NCBI GenBank assembly: GCA_029379385.1
Contig: CM055612.1
Location: 1,612,001 to 1,676,000 of the forward strand
DNA from: Quillaja saponaria
Taxonomy: Eukaryota > Streptophyta > Magnoliopsida > Fabales > Quillajaceae
Direction of reading: 5' to 3'
Length of the DNA stretch: 64,000 nucleotides
Shown here: in pieces, positions 24,201 through 36,409 of the stretch
Numbering within the stretch: the first letter of the stretch is position 1
Layout: each line of letters opens with the position of its first letter
Made by a program: the position numbers and the translations under genes
Notes under the pieces: model-generated
The model's database searches: none
Seen by the model: only the letters and a program-made list of their open reading frames with translations
Told to the model about the DNA's origin: nothing

Positions 24201-27200
24201 ATATATCCTATATTGGGCCAAAGGAATTCAACTCAACTAAAATAAGTCTTACATCCCAAACTATTTGGGGTCGGTTACATGAATCTTTTATCACCATTAG
24301 CATTGATCCCAAGCACCGTTTTCAGTTATAACTAGAGCAATAATATCCTTGTCAATGACTACCAATGTAATTTTTGGCCTCCCTCTTACCTCGTCTAACG
24401 TTTTGGGCAAAAGGAATTAAAAAAACTAAAATGTCATATCAGAAAAGCCAAGAGTATCAATTGTTTAGATTACAAAAGTTATACTTTACTTCAAATTCAT
24501 TCAATTTTAACAACTTTGTCATCAATTCCAACAAGCGTTATTTCCCCCAACAACCAGACCTTGGCTTCCTTGACTGGCTGAAGGCTTTGTTGAAAAAAAC
24601 CAGGTCTTATGTTGTTGTTTTATTGTTTTCATCTCTTTCTAGAATTCTAGAGCATTTTTTTCTTTTAATAGTTTCTACTGGTTTAGTACTTAGAAAAGTG
24701 ACAAGCCTTCTGGACTCTGGTACTCTGCAAACTTGCTCAGTTTACAGAAGCTTATTGGATTTCATACTTTCTTTCAAGTTTCAAGTACTTAAGTTAGGTA
24801 CACTAAGAGGTAGACTTGTATTTAACTTGAATATTTAAGCTTATTAGATGTTGAATAATCTTGCTTCCCAAATCGGTTTTAAACCATGCTTCCAAAAGTC
24901 ATGGGCCTCATTGTAGTTTGTTTTTCATTTTGCTGCACTGTACATTCATCTTTCTTGCCATCCCTTTTTATTAATGATGATAACAGCTACTTACCACCTT
25001 TATATTACTTTTCTTGTTCCTACTTCTTGAACTTATCTTAATTTAGTGAAGTTATTTTTGAAAATACTATGTTGTGCAGTTTTGTAATGGGTATTGGTGA
25101 AGCAGAGGCATTCTCTGAAAGGTTAAAGCGAGAACTCCTTGCTCTGGAAGCAGCAAACGTGCATGCCATTTTGGAAAGTGAACCTTTGATAGATGAGGTA
25201 TAATTGTTTGCTTCATTTTTATTCCTCAACTTTTGCCTGCTGTACTTTCTTGTTTCTTGTATCTAACGGGCCTCTTAATTCATCTGTTCAGTGGATGTTA
25301 GGTATGTTACCCATTTCAATTTATATGAATAGACTGATTTGAGCATTTTCCTGTCTGAGTTATGCCCATGCTATGGAATCTGGATCTTTTGTATGACACA
25401 AACTCTTCACTTGATTTTCCTCATTTTGAATTTTTCAACTTGGATTTAGGAACTAAGCTGTGGCAGCATTCTGTTGTCGTTACTTTCTTCAACCATTAAA
25501 GCTACTATTAAAGCTTTATTTGAAACTGAATATTTGACTTTCTCGTGCCTGAAATTTTAATTTTTTTTACTGTTGATTCTTTATTGTATTGAACTTTGTT
25601 TTTCTAAATGTAGTTAATGGCATAGTTACCAGGATCGTTGAAACCCATGTGTACCATGTTTCGGATCTTGCGTCCTGGTTCGTAAAACTTTTTTGTTTCA
25701 GATCATTGTGGTTCGCTATCCAGATCACCAAAAGTAACACCCCAAGTTGCATGCAGTCTGTGTAATCCATGAAAGGCTTGTTACACGTGCGTGATCAGCT
25801 TGTTTCTTCGGTGTGGCTCATGAGAGCTTCAAAGATCTTCATCTGCATCGACTTCTTCTTTCTGATGAAGTAACCTTTAGTGCCCTAAGATTTGGTCGTG
25901 GAGAGGAAGACAACTGTGCACTGTTTTGTTTAATTCCTGCTTCCTTTCTCCCTCTTTTGTTTTTCCTTCTTTCCCTTTCTTATTGTGGGCCTTGATCTTA
26001 TCTGGCCCAAAACTTGGTAAAAATTTCCAAACCCAAAAAAATTGCCCATTCAAATTCAATACAGTGATAAAAAGGGAGTCTTATACTAGTTTTAAAAAAA
26101 GCATACTTAAACTGTAGTAATTATTTAGTAGGAATCAATAACAATTAAAAATAAATATAGTTTAATAAAATAATAATACTTAGTTTCTTTTAATATAAAT
26201 TAAATAATATATTTTCTTATAACTTAATCTGAAATGTACTAGCAAAGCGTAGTAGAGCGATTGAAATACATATTTTAAACACACCACAACCCGAAATAGT
26301 GAACCGACTAAACCTATCCTCAACGAATTTTGTTACTAGCTAGGTAGCGTTCCGCGTTCCTGTTCCACCACCTGAAACGTACCGTATTCTTGGTAACTAT
26401 GGTTAATAATCAGGTTCCTTTTTCATGGCAGTACACAGCTTACAATGCCCTTTTGGTGTGAGTGTCATTTCCCCACTTACTTATTTATTGTATCTTGTAG
26501 GTGTTGCAAGGGCTTGAGGCAGCAACCAATTGTGTGGATGACATGGATGAATGGTTAGGCATTTTCAATGTGAAACTTCGACACATGAGGGAGGATATTG
26601 AGTCGGTAGGGGATTTTAAATTTCAATATGGGAACAGATAATTTATCTTCAAATCATTTGTTTGGTTTTCTTTCTTTTTAGTTTGTAATTTTTTATTCCC
26701 AGCACACACGTATAATAATGTGCTAGACATGCTTATTCTTTTGATTAATATGTGTCTTGCTTCTTTCCTTGAGTGGTATTGACATTAATGTCAGGAAGAA
26801 TCTCTGATATTCTCGTGTTTTTCCGTTAATTTTATCTTTCATTAAACTAGTCTCTATTGAAATTCATGTTTTTCATATTCAAATCCCAAGAAGAAAAGAG
26901 ATAAAGAAAGGAAAACAAAAAAAAAAGAGAATAAAAGCTCATTGTTCACCTTCTATTTTTCTCTGTGTCTTGTAAATTTTACCAATAATTTATATTGGCT
27001 TGAGACACCATGAAAGTGGCTTCTTCTTTCATATGAGATTTTATCTTCTTTTAATCTCCTCAGCTTCCCCAGGTTTTGTTAGTTAAGCTGATTTTATTTA
27101 AATGATTATCTTTATCTCAAAAGTTTATTTCCTCTGCTCTAACAATCAGATAGAAACACGCAATAACAAGCTGGAAATGCAATCTGTAAATAATAAAGCT

Positions 27201-30200
27201 CTAATTGTGGAACTCGATAAGCTTCTCGAGCGATTGCGTGTCCCTTCTGAGGTATGTTTTCTATCACTGTGATTGGATGATAAGTTGAGTTTAAGAAGCT
27301 TATTTTGCCATATGTGTATCGTAATGAAATTTTGGTGATTACAGTACGCAGCATGTCTGACTGGAGGTTCATTTGATGAGGCGTGTATGCTTCAAAATAT
27401 TGAAGCATGTGAGTGGTTAACAGGTGCCTTGCGTGGTCTCCAAGTGCCCAATTTGGACCCCACCTATGCAAACATGCGAGCTGTATGCCCTCTGCCTTGT
27501 TTTTCACTTCTAAAAAAGTTTTGGTACGGCAGAATGTTACTGATACATGAGAGTGACCTGTTGACTGGGCATTGCTTGTTATGCCTTCTTGCACACTTAT
27601 GTTCTCATTTGTTAGAACTTAGAAGTCATCTGCAAAAAATGATCTGATGTAGATGTAATTATGATTTGTACCACTATCCACTGAAGTTGCACAGTTTTTT
27701 TTATTGGCTGGGCTGGTTTTGTTTTAAAGCATTTTTAGACCTAAGCAGCAGCTGGAATATCCTTATTTCTATTAGATGCATCTAGCACTAGGAAATCAAC
27801 AATTTTGATGGCAGTACATGCAACTCATACAGGTTAAAGAGAAGCAGGCAGAACTTGAAAAACTAAAATCCACATTTGTCAGGAGAGCTTCTGAGTTCTT
27901 GAGAAATTATTTTGCTAGTTTGGTGGATTTCATGATAAGTGACAAAAGCTACTTCTCCCAGGTTTTTTTCTTGTTTAATTATGTCTTCTTCTTCTTTTTT
28001 CTAATTTAAAGGGGGCCATCATGTTACCCCAATGTTAGTAAATAATAGAAGAGGATCAAAGAAGGGAGGGGACATAGACCTTACTTCCAGAAAAGAAGGT
28101 GGAACAAACTCCCTTCTTGCAAAAGACAACGGTATACTATAAACAAGGGAGTCTCTATCCTAGCAAATATGAAATCAAAATAAGGAGGACTCTTCCCTTT
28201 ACAAATAACAACAGTTTAATTATGTTTAAGAATCAAAGTTTTTGGGTCTTGGACTTTCTAAATATCCCTTGTCTTTTGCCTCAAACAGCGGGGACAGTTG
28301 AAGCGGCCTGATCATGCTGACTTGCGATACAAATGCAGGACATATGCCCGTCTTCTTCAACATTTAAAGGTTAAGTAACAGATAGATTGCAATTGCTGCT
28401 GAAGTTTATGTTGTTCCTCCGTAAATATGGTCTTTTTGCATTTGCAGAGTCTTGATAAGAATTGCCTGGGTCCGTTGAGAAAAGCTTATTGCAGCTCCCT
28501 TAACTTGCTTCTTCGCAGAGAGGTCCAAGTGACAAAACGTCTTTTATGTTGATGTTACTTGCCTTATACTTCATATACTTTGGTGCTTAGTTTTAGTTGG
28601 GTTTCTCTTTCAGATAAATGAAATGCTTGTATCTAACTTTACGATTAATTGTATGATTTACCTTAACATGAAAAGAATTGAATGATGGGAAGGTTGCATA
28701 TAGTTTCAAATTTCTTTTCATGTGAAAAAGCAAGTGTAAGGTTGTGTTTCAAATTCCTCATATCCTTCCACAGGCTCGTGAGTTTGCAAATGAACTTCGT
28801 GCTAGTACTAAAGCATCTAGAAACCCAACTTTGTGGCTTGAAGGTTCCACAGGTTATGGTCAAAATGTAAATGCAGCAGACACTTTAACAGTTTCTGAGG
28901 CTTATTCAAAGATGCTAACAATTTTTATCCCACTTCTTGTAGATGAGGTTAAAATTCTGAATCTCTGGTATTCATTGACTTTGGAAATGTGTACAATATC
29001 CCTTTTCTATTAAAACTGTACTTCTGTTTATTTGCAGAGTTCTTTTTTTGCACACTTCATGTGCTTTGAAGTTCCTACACTTGTTCACCCAGGAGGTGTT
29101 GCTAACGGTAATAAAACTGGACATGGCGACGAAGATGCCAATTATGATGATGATTTAGGAATTATGGACATTGATGATAATGGCAGCGAATCTGGTATTC
29201 TCCCCTTTTCCAGCTAGGATGCAACTTAAAGTTTATATGCAACATATTATGCTTTGATATTCCATAACCAAGGTCACAAACTTTGATTATTTGGTTCATC
29301 ATCTGATTTTGTAGGTAAAAGTTCTGCTGAGCTTGCTGCTTTAAATGAATCCCTTCAGGATTTGCTGGATGGAATCCAAGTAATGCATAAAACAATTTGC
29401 TTATTTCATTGAATCCTTCCAAACTATCTGTAGTCTGAATACCTATTATGGATTGTACACCTTATGTTCTTCAAGTAACTAATACATTGTTGTTTATGAT
29501 CAGGCACTGCCAAATAGTTTGGAAGTAAATTTTAGTTTTGTCAAAGTTTTGTAGTTTTAAGTGGAGAAAGCTGCCAAATTTTTTGATTTCAGGAAGACTT
29601 CTATGCTGTGGTGGATTGGGCATACAAGATTGATCCTCTACGCTGTATATCAATGCATGGGGTTACAGAGAAGTATCTCTCTGGTCAGAAAGCTGACGCA
29701 GCAGGGTTTGTGCGTCTATTGCTGGGTGACCTGGAGTCTAGAATATCCATGCAGTTCAGCCGTGTAAGTTCTAGCAAAAGAAGCAACACCTTTTTTTCAA
29801 ATGCATAGATCAAAGCCTCAGCCATATTTTTTGAAATATTGTTGCAGTTTGTTGATGAAGCTTGCCATCAGATTGAAAGAAATGAGCGCAATGTCCGGCA
29901 GATTGGTGTCTTGTCATACATCCCTAGGTAAGGGATCCTTGCTTGTATGCTCTTTTGTTTGACAAGAAGGATCAACGAGTCTTTTTTCCAAATTAGGTGA
30001 TTAGAAATTTGTGTCACACTTTTTTCCTACTTGTTGGCCTTAAACATATTTTACATATCAGAGAATAGGTTATATAGAGCCACAAACCACCAATTTTATA
30101 AGAAAGAGGTTATGCTCAATGCTTTTACTAACTAATTTTTCTATCAGAATTGATGTCAAATATAAGTCTGGTGTCGTAGGGATGCCACATCATAATCTAT

Positions 30201-33200
30201 AACACTTACCATCTTCTGTCTTTATCATGTATAAAAAACCACTGAATTAAAAGCCCTGAACAGTATATTTTAAAATTCAATTATTTTTTGGTTTCATTTC
30301 ATGTTTACCCTAAGTTTTCACACCTGAGCTGGATTTATAGTGCTCCTGGAATAGCTAGCTTCACTTTATTTTTTTGGGGAGGGAGGGGGGGGGGGGGGGG
30401 GGGGTTAGACAGTGGAAGATGCTAAATAATTATTGGGCTGGTCTTATTTTATTTCAAAATTTAGAAGCAGCAATTACAAGTCATTTGTATCATGTTTACA
30501 CATTTTATGTATTTTAATACTTTGGTTTTTCTGATGAATGGCACTGTGATTTTCCTAATTGTTCTTGCATAGATTTGCAACCCTTGCTACACGGATGGAG
30601 CAGTACATCCAGGGGCAATCTAGGGATTTGGTTGACCAAGCCTACACAAAATTTGTGAGTAATTTCTCTAACATATCCTAGACTTGCCTCAATATTAAGT
30701 TTTTTTTTTTCTGATTGTTGTTCTTTTTTGGATTTTATAGAAATAATTTGTTTTGCATATTCTTATTTACATCTTGGTCTTGCCCCTTGAACTAACTCCT
30801 GGGGTCTACCTCCAATAAATTTATACTGAAACTCATTATTTCTTTTAAATATTCTGATAGCTCTGTTACAACTTGCAAGAAGAATAATTCATTTTAAAGT
30901 ATTATACTGTAGGAAACATATTACAAAGAGCAACTTCAATTGTTTCTCTTAATTACTTGTTGGCATTTATGTTTGCATTTCATATATGTGGGAATGAGAT
31001 GATATGCCTTCATGTTACCCAAAACACAGTTGAATGGGTTTCATATTCCCAAATTTCTTTTAAAAGAATATAAAAGAGAAATATTATTGTTTTCCAGATT
31101 CTGACATTCCTCAAGAATTCTAAACTATTATCTTTTTACTGTTAATTATTGGGGATATCTCTCAAAAGGTTAGCATAATGTTTGTGACTTTGGAGAAAAT
31201 TGCTCAAACTGATCCAAAATATGCTGATATATTTCTGTTGGAGAACTATGCAGCATTTCAAAATAGGTATAATCTTATCCTTCCTTTATTTCAAGAGAAG
31301 GTTGTTTCAATTCCTTCACATCCCTTCACATCCCTTGAGTTTATTCTCTCAAGGATAAATAGTTATTAACTACTTATTTAGTTTGCTCATTAGAAGCCAT
31401 TTTATGCAGTTTGTATGACCTTGCCAATGTTGTGCCCACGTTGGCCAAGTTTTACCACCAGGCAAGTGAAGCTTATGAACAAGCTTGCACACGTCATATC
31501 AGCACAATTATTTACTATGTAAGTAATCTTTCCTTTGTTGGTAATCTAGATGAATTAAGCTAAACTTTGGCTTACATTTTAAGTGTCCTCGTTACTTTAT
31601 CTTTTATATTTATTTTTTTTGTTCTTGTGAAGCAATTTGAACGCCTTTTCCAATTTGCTCGAAAGATTGAGGACTTGGCATTCACTATTGCACCTGAAGA
31701 GGTTAGTAAGTTGATGTTTGCATATAATCCTGTCTTAATAATTAAACATGTCAAATATGTTAACTTTGCAGATTGTATAAATTTCTTAATAAAGAACACT
31801 CTTGCACCCTTGACATATGCGGGAACCAAAATCCTAACATCAGCTCTGAATGACATCTGTTCAGACTTCAGATGGCACAATGTCAACTCAACTCAACTAA
31901 GCCTTAAATCCTAAACTAGTTGGGGTTGCTCAGATGGCACAATGTATAACGTGAAATTTCTTAGGGATTACTTTGCATGCCTTAGCCCTTACTGATATTT
32001 ATGGGAATCAAATCCAAAAGTCAGCTGTCAGCGCTGAATAACATTTGTATCGAGGGCACATGTATAACATGAAACTTCATAGGGATTACTTTGCATGCCT
32101 GACCCTTACCGAATGTAGAATTACAGTCTAATGGTTTGCCATATACTTATGTTAAGGAATATATGTTTGTGGAATTGTTAGCCTGCATACTAATGCATTT
32201 CTGACTACTTATATAACCGCACATCCTTTTTAAAATTTAAATAATGAACTATGTATAATGAATGACTGATGTTATAGCTTTATAGGAAAAATAGAAATGA
32301 AAAATGGATGTTATATCATGGCCTTAATAAAGTACATCAATTGAACCGTTTATTGTAATTTTAAATTTCTGTTTATTCAGGCTTTCGTTTTAACAGTTCT
32401 ATAAATTCGCTCCACAAATTTCAGATCCCTTTTCAGCTTGGGTTGTCAAAAATGGATCTCCGGAAGATGTTAAAAGCTAGTTTATCTGGGGTAAGTTAGT
32501 GCTTATTTCCAGAATCTCACTCATTAGCATGACTGCGTGAATCTTATTTCGTGAATATGTCTTGGCTTTTCTGGTATAGGTTGACAAATCCATTGGTGCA
32601 ATGTATAAGAAATTGCAGAAGAACTTGACTTCGGAGGAACTTTTACCTTCTTTATGGGAAAAATGCAAGGTAAGTAGGACTTTGTGCCTACCTAGCCTAT
32701 AGAACAAAAGTACCTCCTTTGTAGAGAGTATAATAGGGCTCTTAAGTTCTTTGGCAGTTTGACTGAGATCATACTGCATTAATGAAATATTGCATGATAA
32801 ATGGATTAGTACAGAAAGACAATTTGCAGTTTCAAAAAAAGTAGATTCTTTCTCGCAGACCTGAGGCTCTGGTGCACTTGACCGTTTCACTGGGATATTG
32901 AGATCAGATCACCAATAAAGTGATACTGGCAGACTCCTCAAATTGCTAGAGAACCTTATGTTGTTAGTATATTGAATATCCAGCAAGAAAAAAGAGGGTG
33001 TATTACGTAATAAATAATGATGTCAATTAAATGGACTAGACTATGTTGACAATCTCCAGCTGAGGTGCACTTATTTTTGGACATGGTATAAATTGTTTTT
33101 GTAGAATCTTGATATGGACAATTTCTGATTGATGTTTTCCTAAATGTGACAGAAAGAGTTTTTGGACAAGTATGAAAGCTTTGCCCAACTTGTTGCCAAG

Positions 33201-33263
33201 ATTTACCCAACTGAGACAATCCCATCTGTGACAGAGATGAGAGACCTTTTGGCTTCCATGTAA
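21247..33263 (+). CDS. Exocyst complex component SEC3, frameshift in exon 6
   Basis: SEC3 is an exocyst subunit that marks plasma-membrane sites and tethers secretory vesicles through phosphoinositide binding. Twenty-five exons fit, totalling 2665 bases, or about 887 residues, the length of Arabidopsis SEC3A. Exons: 21247-21421, 22417-22487, 22845-22925, 23136-23203, 23310-23412, 23806-23952, 25080-25197, 26501-26605, 27150-27251, 27345-27482, 27833-27961, 28289-28369, 28448-28522, 28774-28947, 29038-29194, 29315-29379, 29593-29763, 29848-29927, 30573-30654, 31169-31266, 31410-31518, 31633-31701, 32425-32490, 32580-32669, 33153-33263. The N-terminal PH-like region (exons 1-5), a coiled coil (exons 7-9, [12 protein letters not shown]) and the C-terminal Sec3 domain are all conserved. 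In exon 6 the frame is lost between ENTP and DGPVA near 23838-23845, so the exon is one base too long or two too short for its phases. All other exons are clean, so this is either a consensus error or a very recent lesion. Confidence 0.93.
24229..24402 (-). mobile_element. 5'-truncated RTE-clade LINE fragment in SEC3 intron 6
   Basis: A 174-bp insert is flanked by TTGGGCCAAAGGAATT (24213-24228) and TTGGGCAAAAGGAATT (24403-24418), a 16-bp target duplication with one mismatch. Read on the minus strand, it ends with AAAAGATTCATGTAACCGAC, then an in-frame TAG and a TTGAGTTG tail. This resembles the RIHVADP-stop terminus and TTG-type tail of plant RTE LINEs. It lies in an intron and should not affect splicing. 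Confidence 0.7.
25619..26402. mobile_element. Candidate TIR transposon in SEC3 intron 7
   Basis: CATAGTTACCAGGA at the left end and its near inverse TCTTGGTAACTATG at the right end bound about 780 bp within the intron. Weaker inverted similarity continues inward (GTACCATGTTTCGG against GGTACGTTTC). GTTAAT occurs just outside both ends, a possible target duplication. The interior is mostly AT-rich with no transposase frame, so it would be non-autonomous. The superfamily is undetermined. Confidence 0.45.
30385..30404 (+). repeat. Run of 20 guanines in SEC3 intron 18
   Basis: An uninterrupted G20 tract follows GGGGAGGGA in an otherwise AT-rich intron. It could form a G-quadruplex on the RNA-like strand, and its length is likely to vary or be mis-called. 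Confidence 0.9.
31884..31929 (-). mobile_element. RTE-LINE 3' tail insertion in SEC3 intron 22
   Basis: A 46-bp insert is flanked by perfect 16-bp copies of TCAGATGGCACAATGT (31868-31883 and 31930-31945). On the minus strand it ends ...AAGGCTTAGTTGAGTTGAGTTG-type, the same 3' end as the insert at 24229. It is an extreme 5' truncation that leaves only the element's tail. Confidence 0.7.
31937..32112 (+). repeat. Tandem duplication in SEC3 intron 22
   Basis: The stretch GCACAATGTATAACGTGAAA through TTAGGGATTACTTTGCATGCC and CCCTTAC recurs about 118 bases later with a few substitutions. It is non-coding and purely local. Confidence 0.7.
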
Positions 33264-33891
33264 ATATTCATGAACAAGTACGAAATTTCCCACTTCGATG
33301 CAGTATCCATTTGTTACCGTTATCTATTCTTCCATATTTTGATGATCTTGACCGAAGTACTATTCTTCCATAGTTTTTATTTATTGTATGTGCGGAGCAT
33401 TTAAATGTCTCATGTCAAACAAATGGGACAAAGGTGTAAGTTTTTCTTGAACAATTGAACATTTCTGTCCTGGTGAATTTTTTTGAAAAGCTAAGATTCT
33501 GGGAGTTACTGTAAGTAAAACTTCATGCTGTCGTTCTAATTAAGTAATAGCAGTTTTATTACAGCTTTATACTAATATGAGAGATAGTATTATGTTATAA
33601 ACCTTACATGAGAAGTTAGATATTATGAGCAGATGAAAGAACAGTCGTGTTCATATATCTAATCAATCAATTGGGTGAGAATTACATAGGGTAAGAGAAA
33701 CAAACTTTAGAATTTAGCCGTAGCTAATAAAAATAACTTCTGCTTTCGCCATTCTTCCTTCACAGTATGTTTGAGCTCTCATAAGATCTGTAAGTGTATC
33801 TCTATTTTCTCTAGGATTTCGGGAACATAAACAGTTCTAAGTTCTAACTAGAAAAACTAAGTTTACTCTGATGCTGATTGATCTTAAGGTA
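33264..33891. other. Convergent 3' ends of SEC3 and the UPF0114 gene
   Basis: No gene seen. The interval should contain the 3' untranslated regions of SEC3 (plus strand) and of the minus-strand UPF0114 gene. Several AATAAA-like hexamers are possible on either strand, but none can be preferred. Confidence 0.5.
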
Positions 33892-35403
33892 TTATTGATT
33901 GAGTTTAGAGAGCATGAAAATACAAGCTGAAGAAATCAATACAGCTCCAGCAAAACAGGCAAGATCAAACCCCGTAACCAAGGGAATATTGTTGAACTTC
34001 TCCAGTAGTCCACCTTGAAGTATCATAATAACTGCATGCCCAATCTTAGATTTTGCTTGCCCAATTGATTGCATTCCAACCCAGGTTGGAGATGACTGAA
34101 AATAAGATACAAATCATTTTCTGATTCAGAATAATTATATAATAAGTGAGGTGCTATCATTTTCTTGGAAGTAAATCTTTGTCTGCTGAAATTATATTTC
34201 TTTATAGAGGAACGAAGTTAAGGAGAAAGTTAATTACCTTCATGTAGAAGAGCCCAAACAAGTTTGACCTATTCATCCATTGTCCTTTCTCATTTATTGT
34301 CTTTGATCCTACAAACATGACGTACAAACCCACGCCAAAAATGAGCATGGCCATTCCCACCAGGAACAGGTCTGCAAGAAAGATTATCTATGTATCACAT
34401 ATTCTATTTGAGGAATAATACACTTTTCTGAAATATAAAAGAAAAACTTTATACGATCAGCAAGATAGATAACCAATACTAGCTGTATATAGTAGTAGTA
34501 CCTATAGCTTCTATAAGTAGGTGCATGACATGTCCCTGATCCGAACTCTGTGACAACGCATGGAAATATTTGATATACGAATATATAATAAGAGAACAAC
34601 CCTGCAACATGCATGTTTAATTTCTATCAGTATGAGAATGATTTTTCTAGTAAAATATATTTTGAGCCAGCTAGGGATCAAGGGGAAAAGAAAAAGAATT
34701 TTAAGAGATTAAAAGGATGATCTTTAATTACCTTGACAAAACACAAAACTGAACCGATTAAGGAACCAGCAACGGCAAACAATATAAAGAACCGGCAATC
34801 AATTATGACCTGCTCCAAAGAAATTAAGCCATTGTCTTAATCATATATTTGAAACATACGTACGTACAAAAGATGCACCAACTATTATTACGATGAAGTT
34901 ACTTAATGACAAATTTATGTCAAGCACAAACTTGTTCTGTTGTTTTGTGACATGTAAAATTCCTCCTTGTAAATTATTATTCGTTTTATGCGATGAATAA
35001 AATTCATGCATGATTCCCAAAAAAAACGAAAGGACGGACAGTAATGTACCTTTTCAATGAGCAACTGAGGCTGTAAGTTCCATGGTCTCCGTTTGACGGC
35101 TGTTCTTACTAGAATGAGCAAAACATGTCTCACATTTTCTACCAATGAAGCTAAACTATCTAGACCAACTCTTGGTTCTGATGTGATGAGCCGCTGTGAA
35201 TTAGCAGCCACCGATGCGTTCACAGCCACCATTGGTTTTCTAATTCTTTCACTTTTCCCAGCAGAAGAATTAACTATCTTATTCTGATTTCCATTAGTAT
35301 AATTATTCAGCTCCGCCTTGCTTATACAGCGTACAGTATTTGTCCAGGGAGAAGAAGAAGGAGGCACAACCCGCAATGGCCGTAACAACCTTGTGGTTGC
35401 CAT
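33892..35403 (-). CDS. UPF0114 family membrane protein, organelle-targeted
   Basis: This is a plant member of the UPF0114 (YqhA-like) family, small multi-pass membrane proteins of unknown function; Arabidopsis At4g19390 is of this type by memory. Five exons on the minus strand (35050-35403, 34732-34809, 34502-34601, 34238-34371, 33892-34095) give 289 residues, all in phase. The first 60 or so residues are rich in R, S, P and T and poor in acidic residues (MATTRLLRPLRVVPPSSSP), an organelle transit peptide, probably plastid. Hydrophobic segments follow in each later exon: FFILFAVAGSLIGSVLCF, DLFLVGMAMLIFGVGLYVMF and the C-terminal DLACFAGAVLISSACIFML. The family's GHAVIMILQ-type motif is present. 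The gene is intact. It is convergent with SEC3 and divergent from LIP2p. Confidence 0.88.
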
Positions 35404-36409
35404 TTGAGCTAACTAGGACTTTGTTTGGTGGGGGTTTGGCTCTCATCCTTTTATACCACGCATTGCGGGAAAGTTGGAAAGAATATTCGTGGCATATTTT
35501 GATTGGCTGACATAAATATTGTCTGGGCATTAAACGTGGGCGTGCTTGTGGTTTTGCACTCTTCCTTTACTTGCGGAGGGCGGTAGTAACTAGTAAGTTG
35601 AATTGTTGAACGAACCAAGAATAAACCCACAGGCCGATTTGGTTTCTTCAACGTGTGTGTCTGCTTGTACTCGAAGCCAAACACGTGTCCGACCATATTT
35701 TTCAAGGACTTTTTTTGTGGGGAGTTATTCTCCATCGTCGGCTTGGTCGTGAGTAAAATATACCAAGAAACTTCCATTGTTTGACTTTGTAAGATTGTGC
35801 TTTTTGGAATGGGCTATTTGCCACTAGAATATTTTGTTTGTCAAGCCCAGGTCCAGAAAAGTTACTCAATAAGCGAGCCCAAGGACATTGTCCCATGAGA
35901 GGCCGGACCATGTTTCTTTTTCGTACTACAAGTACCCTGTCTTGTTTGTTTTGTTTCTACCTCGGTTTCTCTTCGTTGTTCTTAACGATGAGTCAGGTGG
36001 AGTTGGCTCAAGCACTCCACCCCTGACGGCGACGGTCGTCAGTTGTAATCACCAATTGACTCCTGAAAACGGTGTTCCAAAGTGCAATTGACGGAAAAGG
36101 TGCAATTTTTAAATTTTAGTTCAGACGGGTAACTAAAATAGGTCGCGTAGTTACTATTTCATCTTCGATTGCTCCGTTACCACGAGATTGTGTTCAAGCT
36201 TTGGCAATTAAGACTTACTGTTAAATAAATTCAGTTTCTTTTCAAGTTTGGAGACAATCAAACTATGATTTTCATGGGCGCTCATTGTTTCACATTAGTT
36301 CCAGCAAGCTTACCTCTTTGGCAAACGAAGAAACGATACGATCCTCACCTGCGCTATAAATTTCCCCCAGTCTCATATTTGGAATCATCTAAAACCTCCT
36401 CTACTTTTA
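35404..36409. other. Divergent intergenic region between UPF0114 and LIP2p
   Basis: This 1-kb interval separates two genes that face away from each other and is less AT-rich than most spacers here. It contains a G-box (CACGTG at 35681-35686) and a TATA element for LIP2p. No further gene is supported; the short open frames at 35838-36091 have no recognisable family. Confidence 0.5.
36355..36361 (+). promoter_or_regulatory. TATA box of LIP2p
   Basis: TATAAAT lies 55 bases before the LIP2p start codon. It would set transcription start near 36385 and leave only a short leader, which makes a missing upstream coding exon less likely. Confidence 0.5.

Noticed and set aside
24374..24838. A 154-codon open frame in SEC3 intron 6
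   Set aside because: It begins in the end of the LINE fragment and runs into intron sequence with no recognisable domain. The conserved SEC3 exons flank it on both sides.
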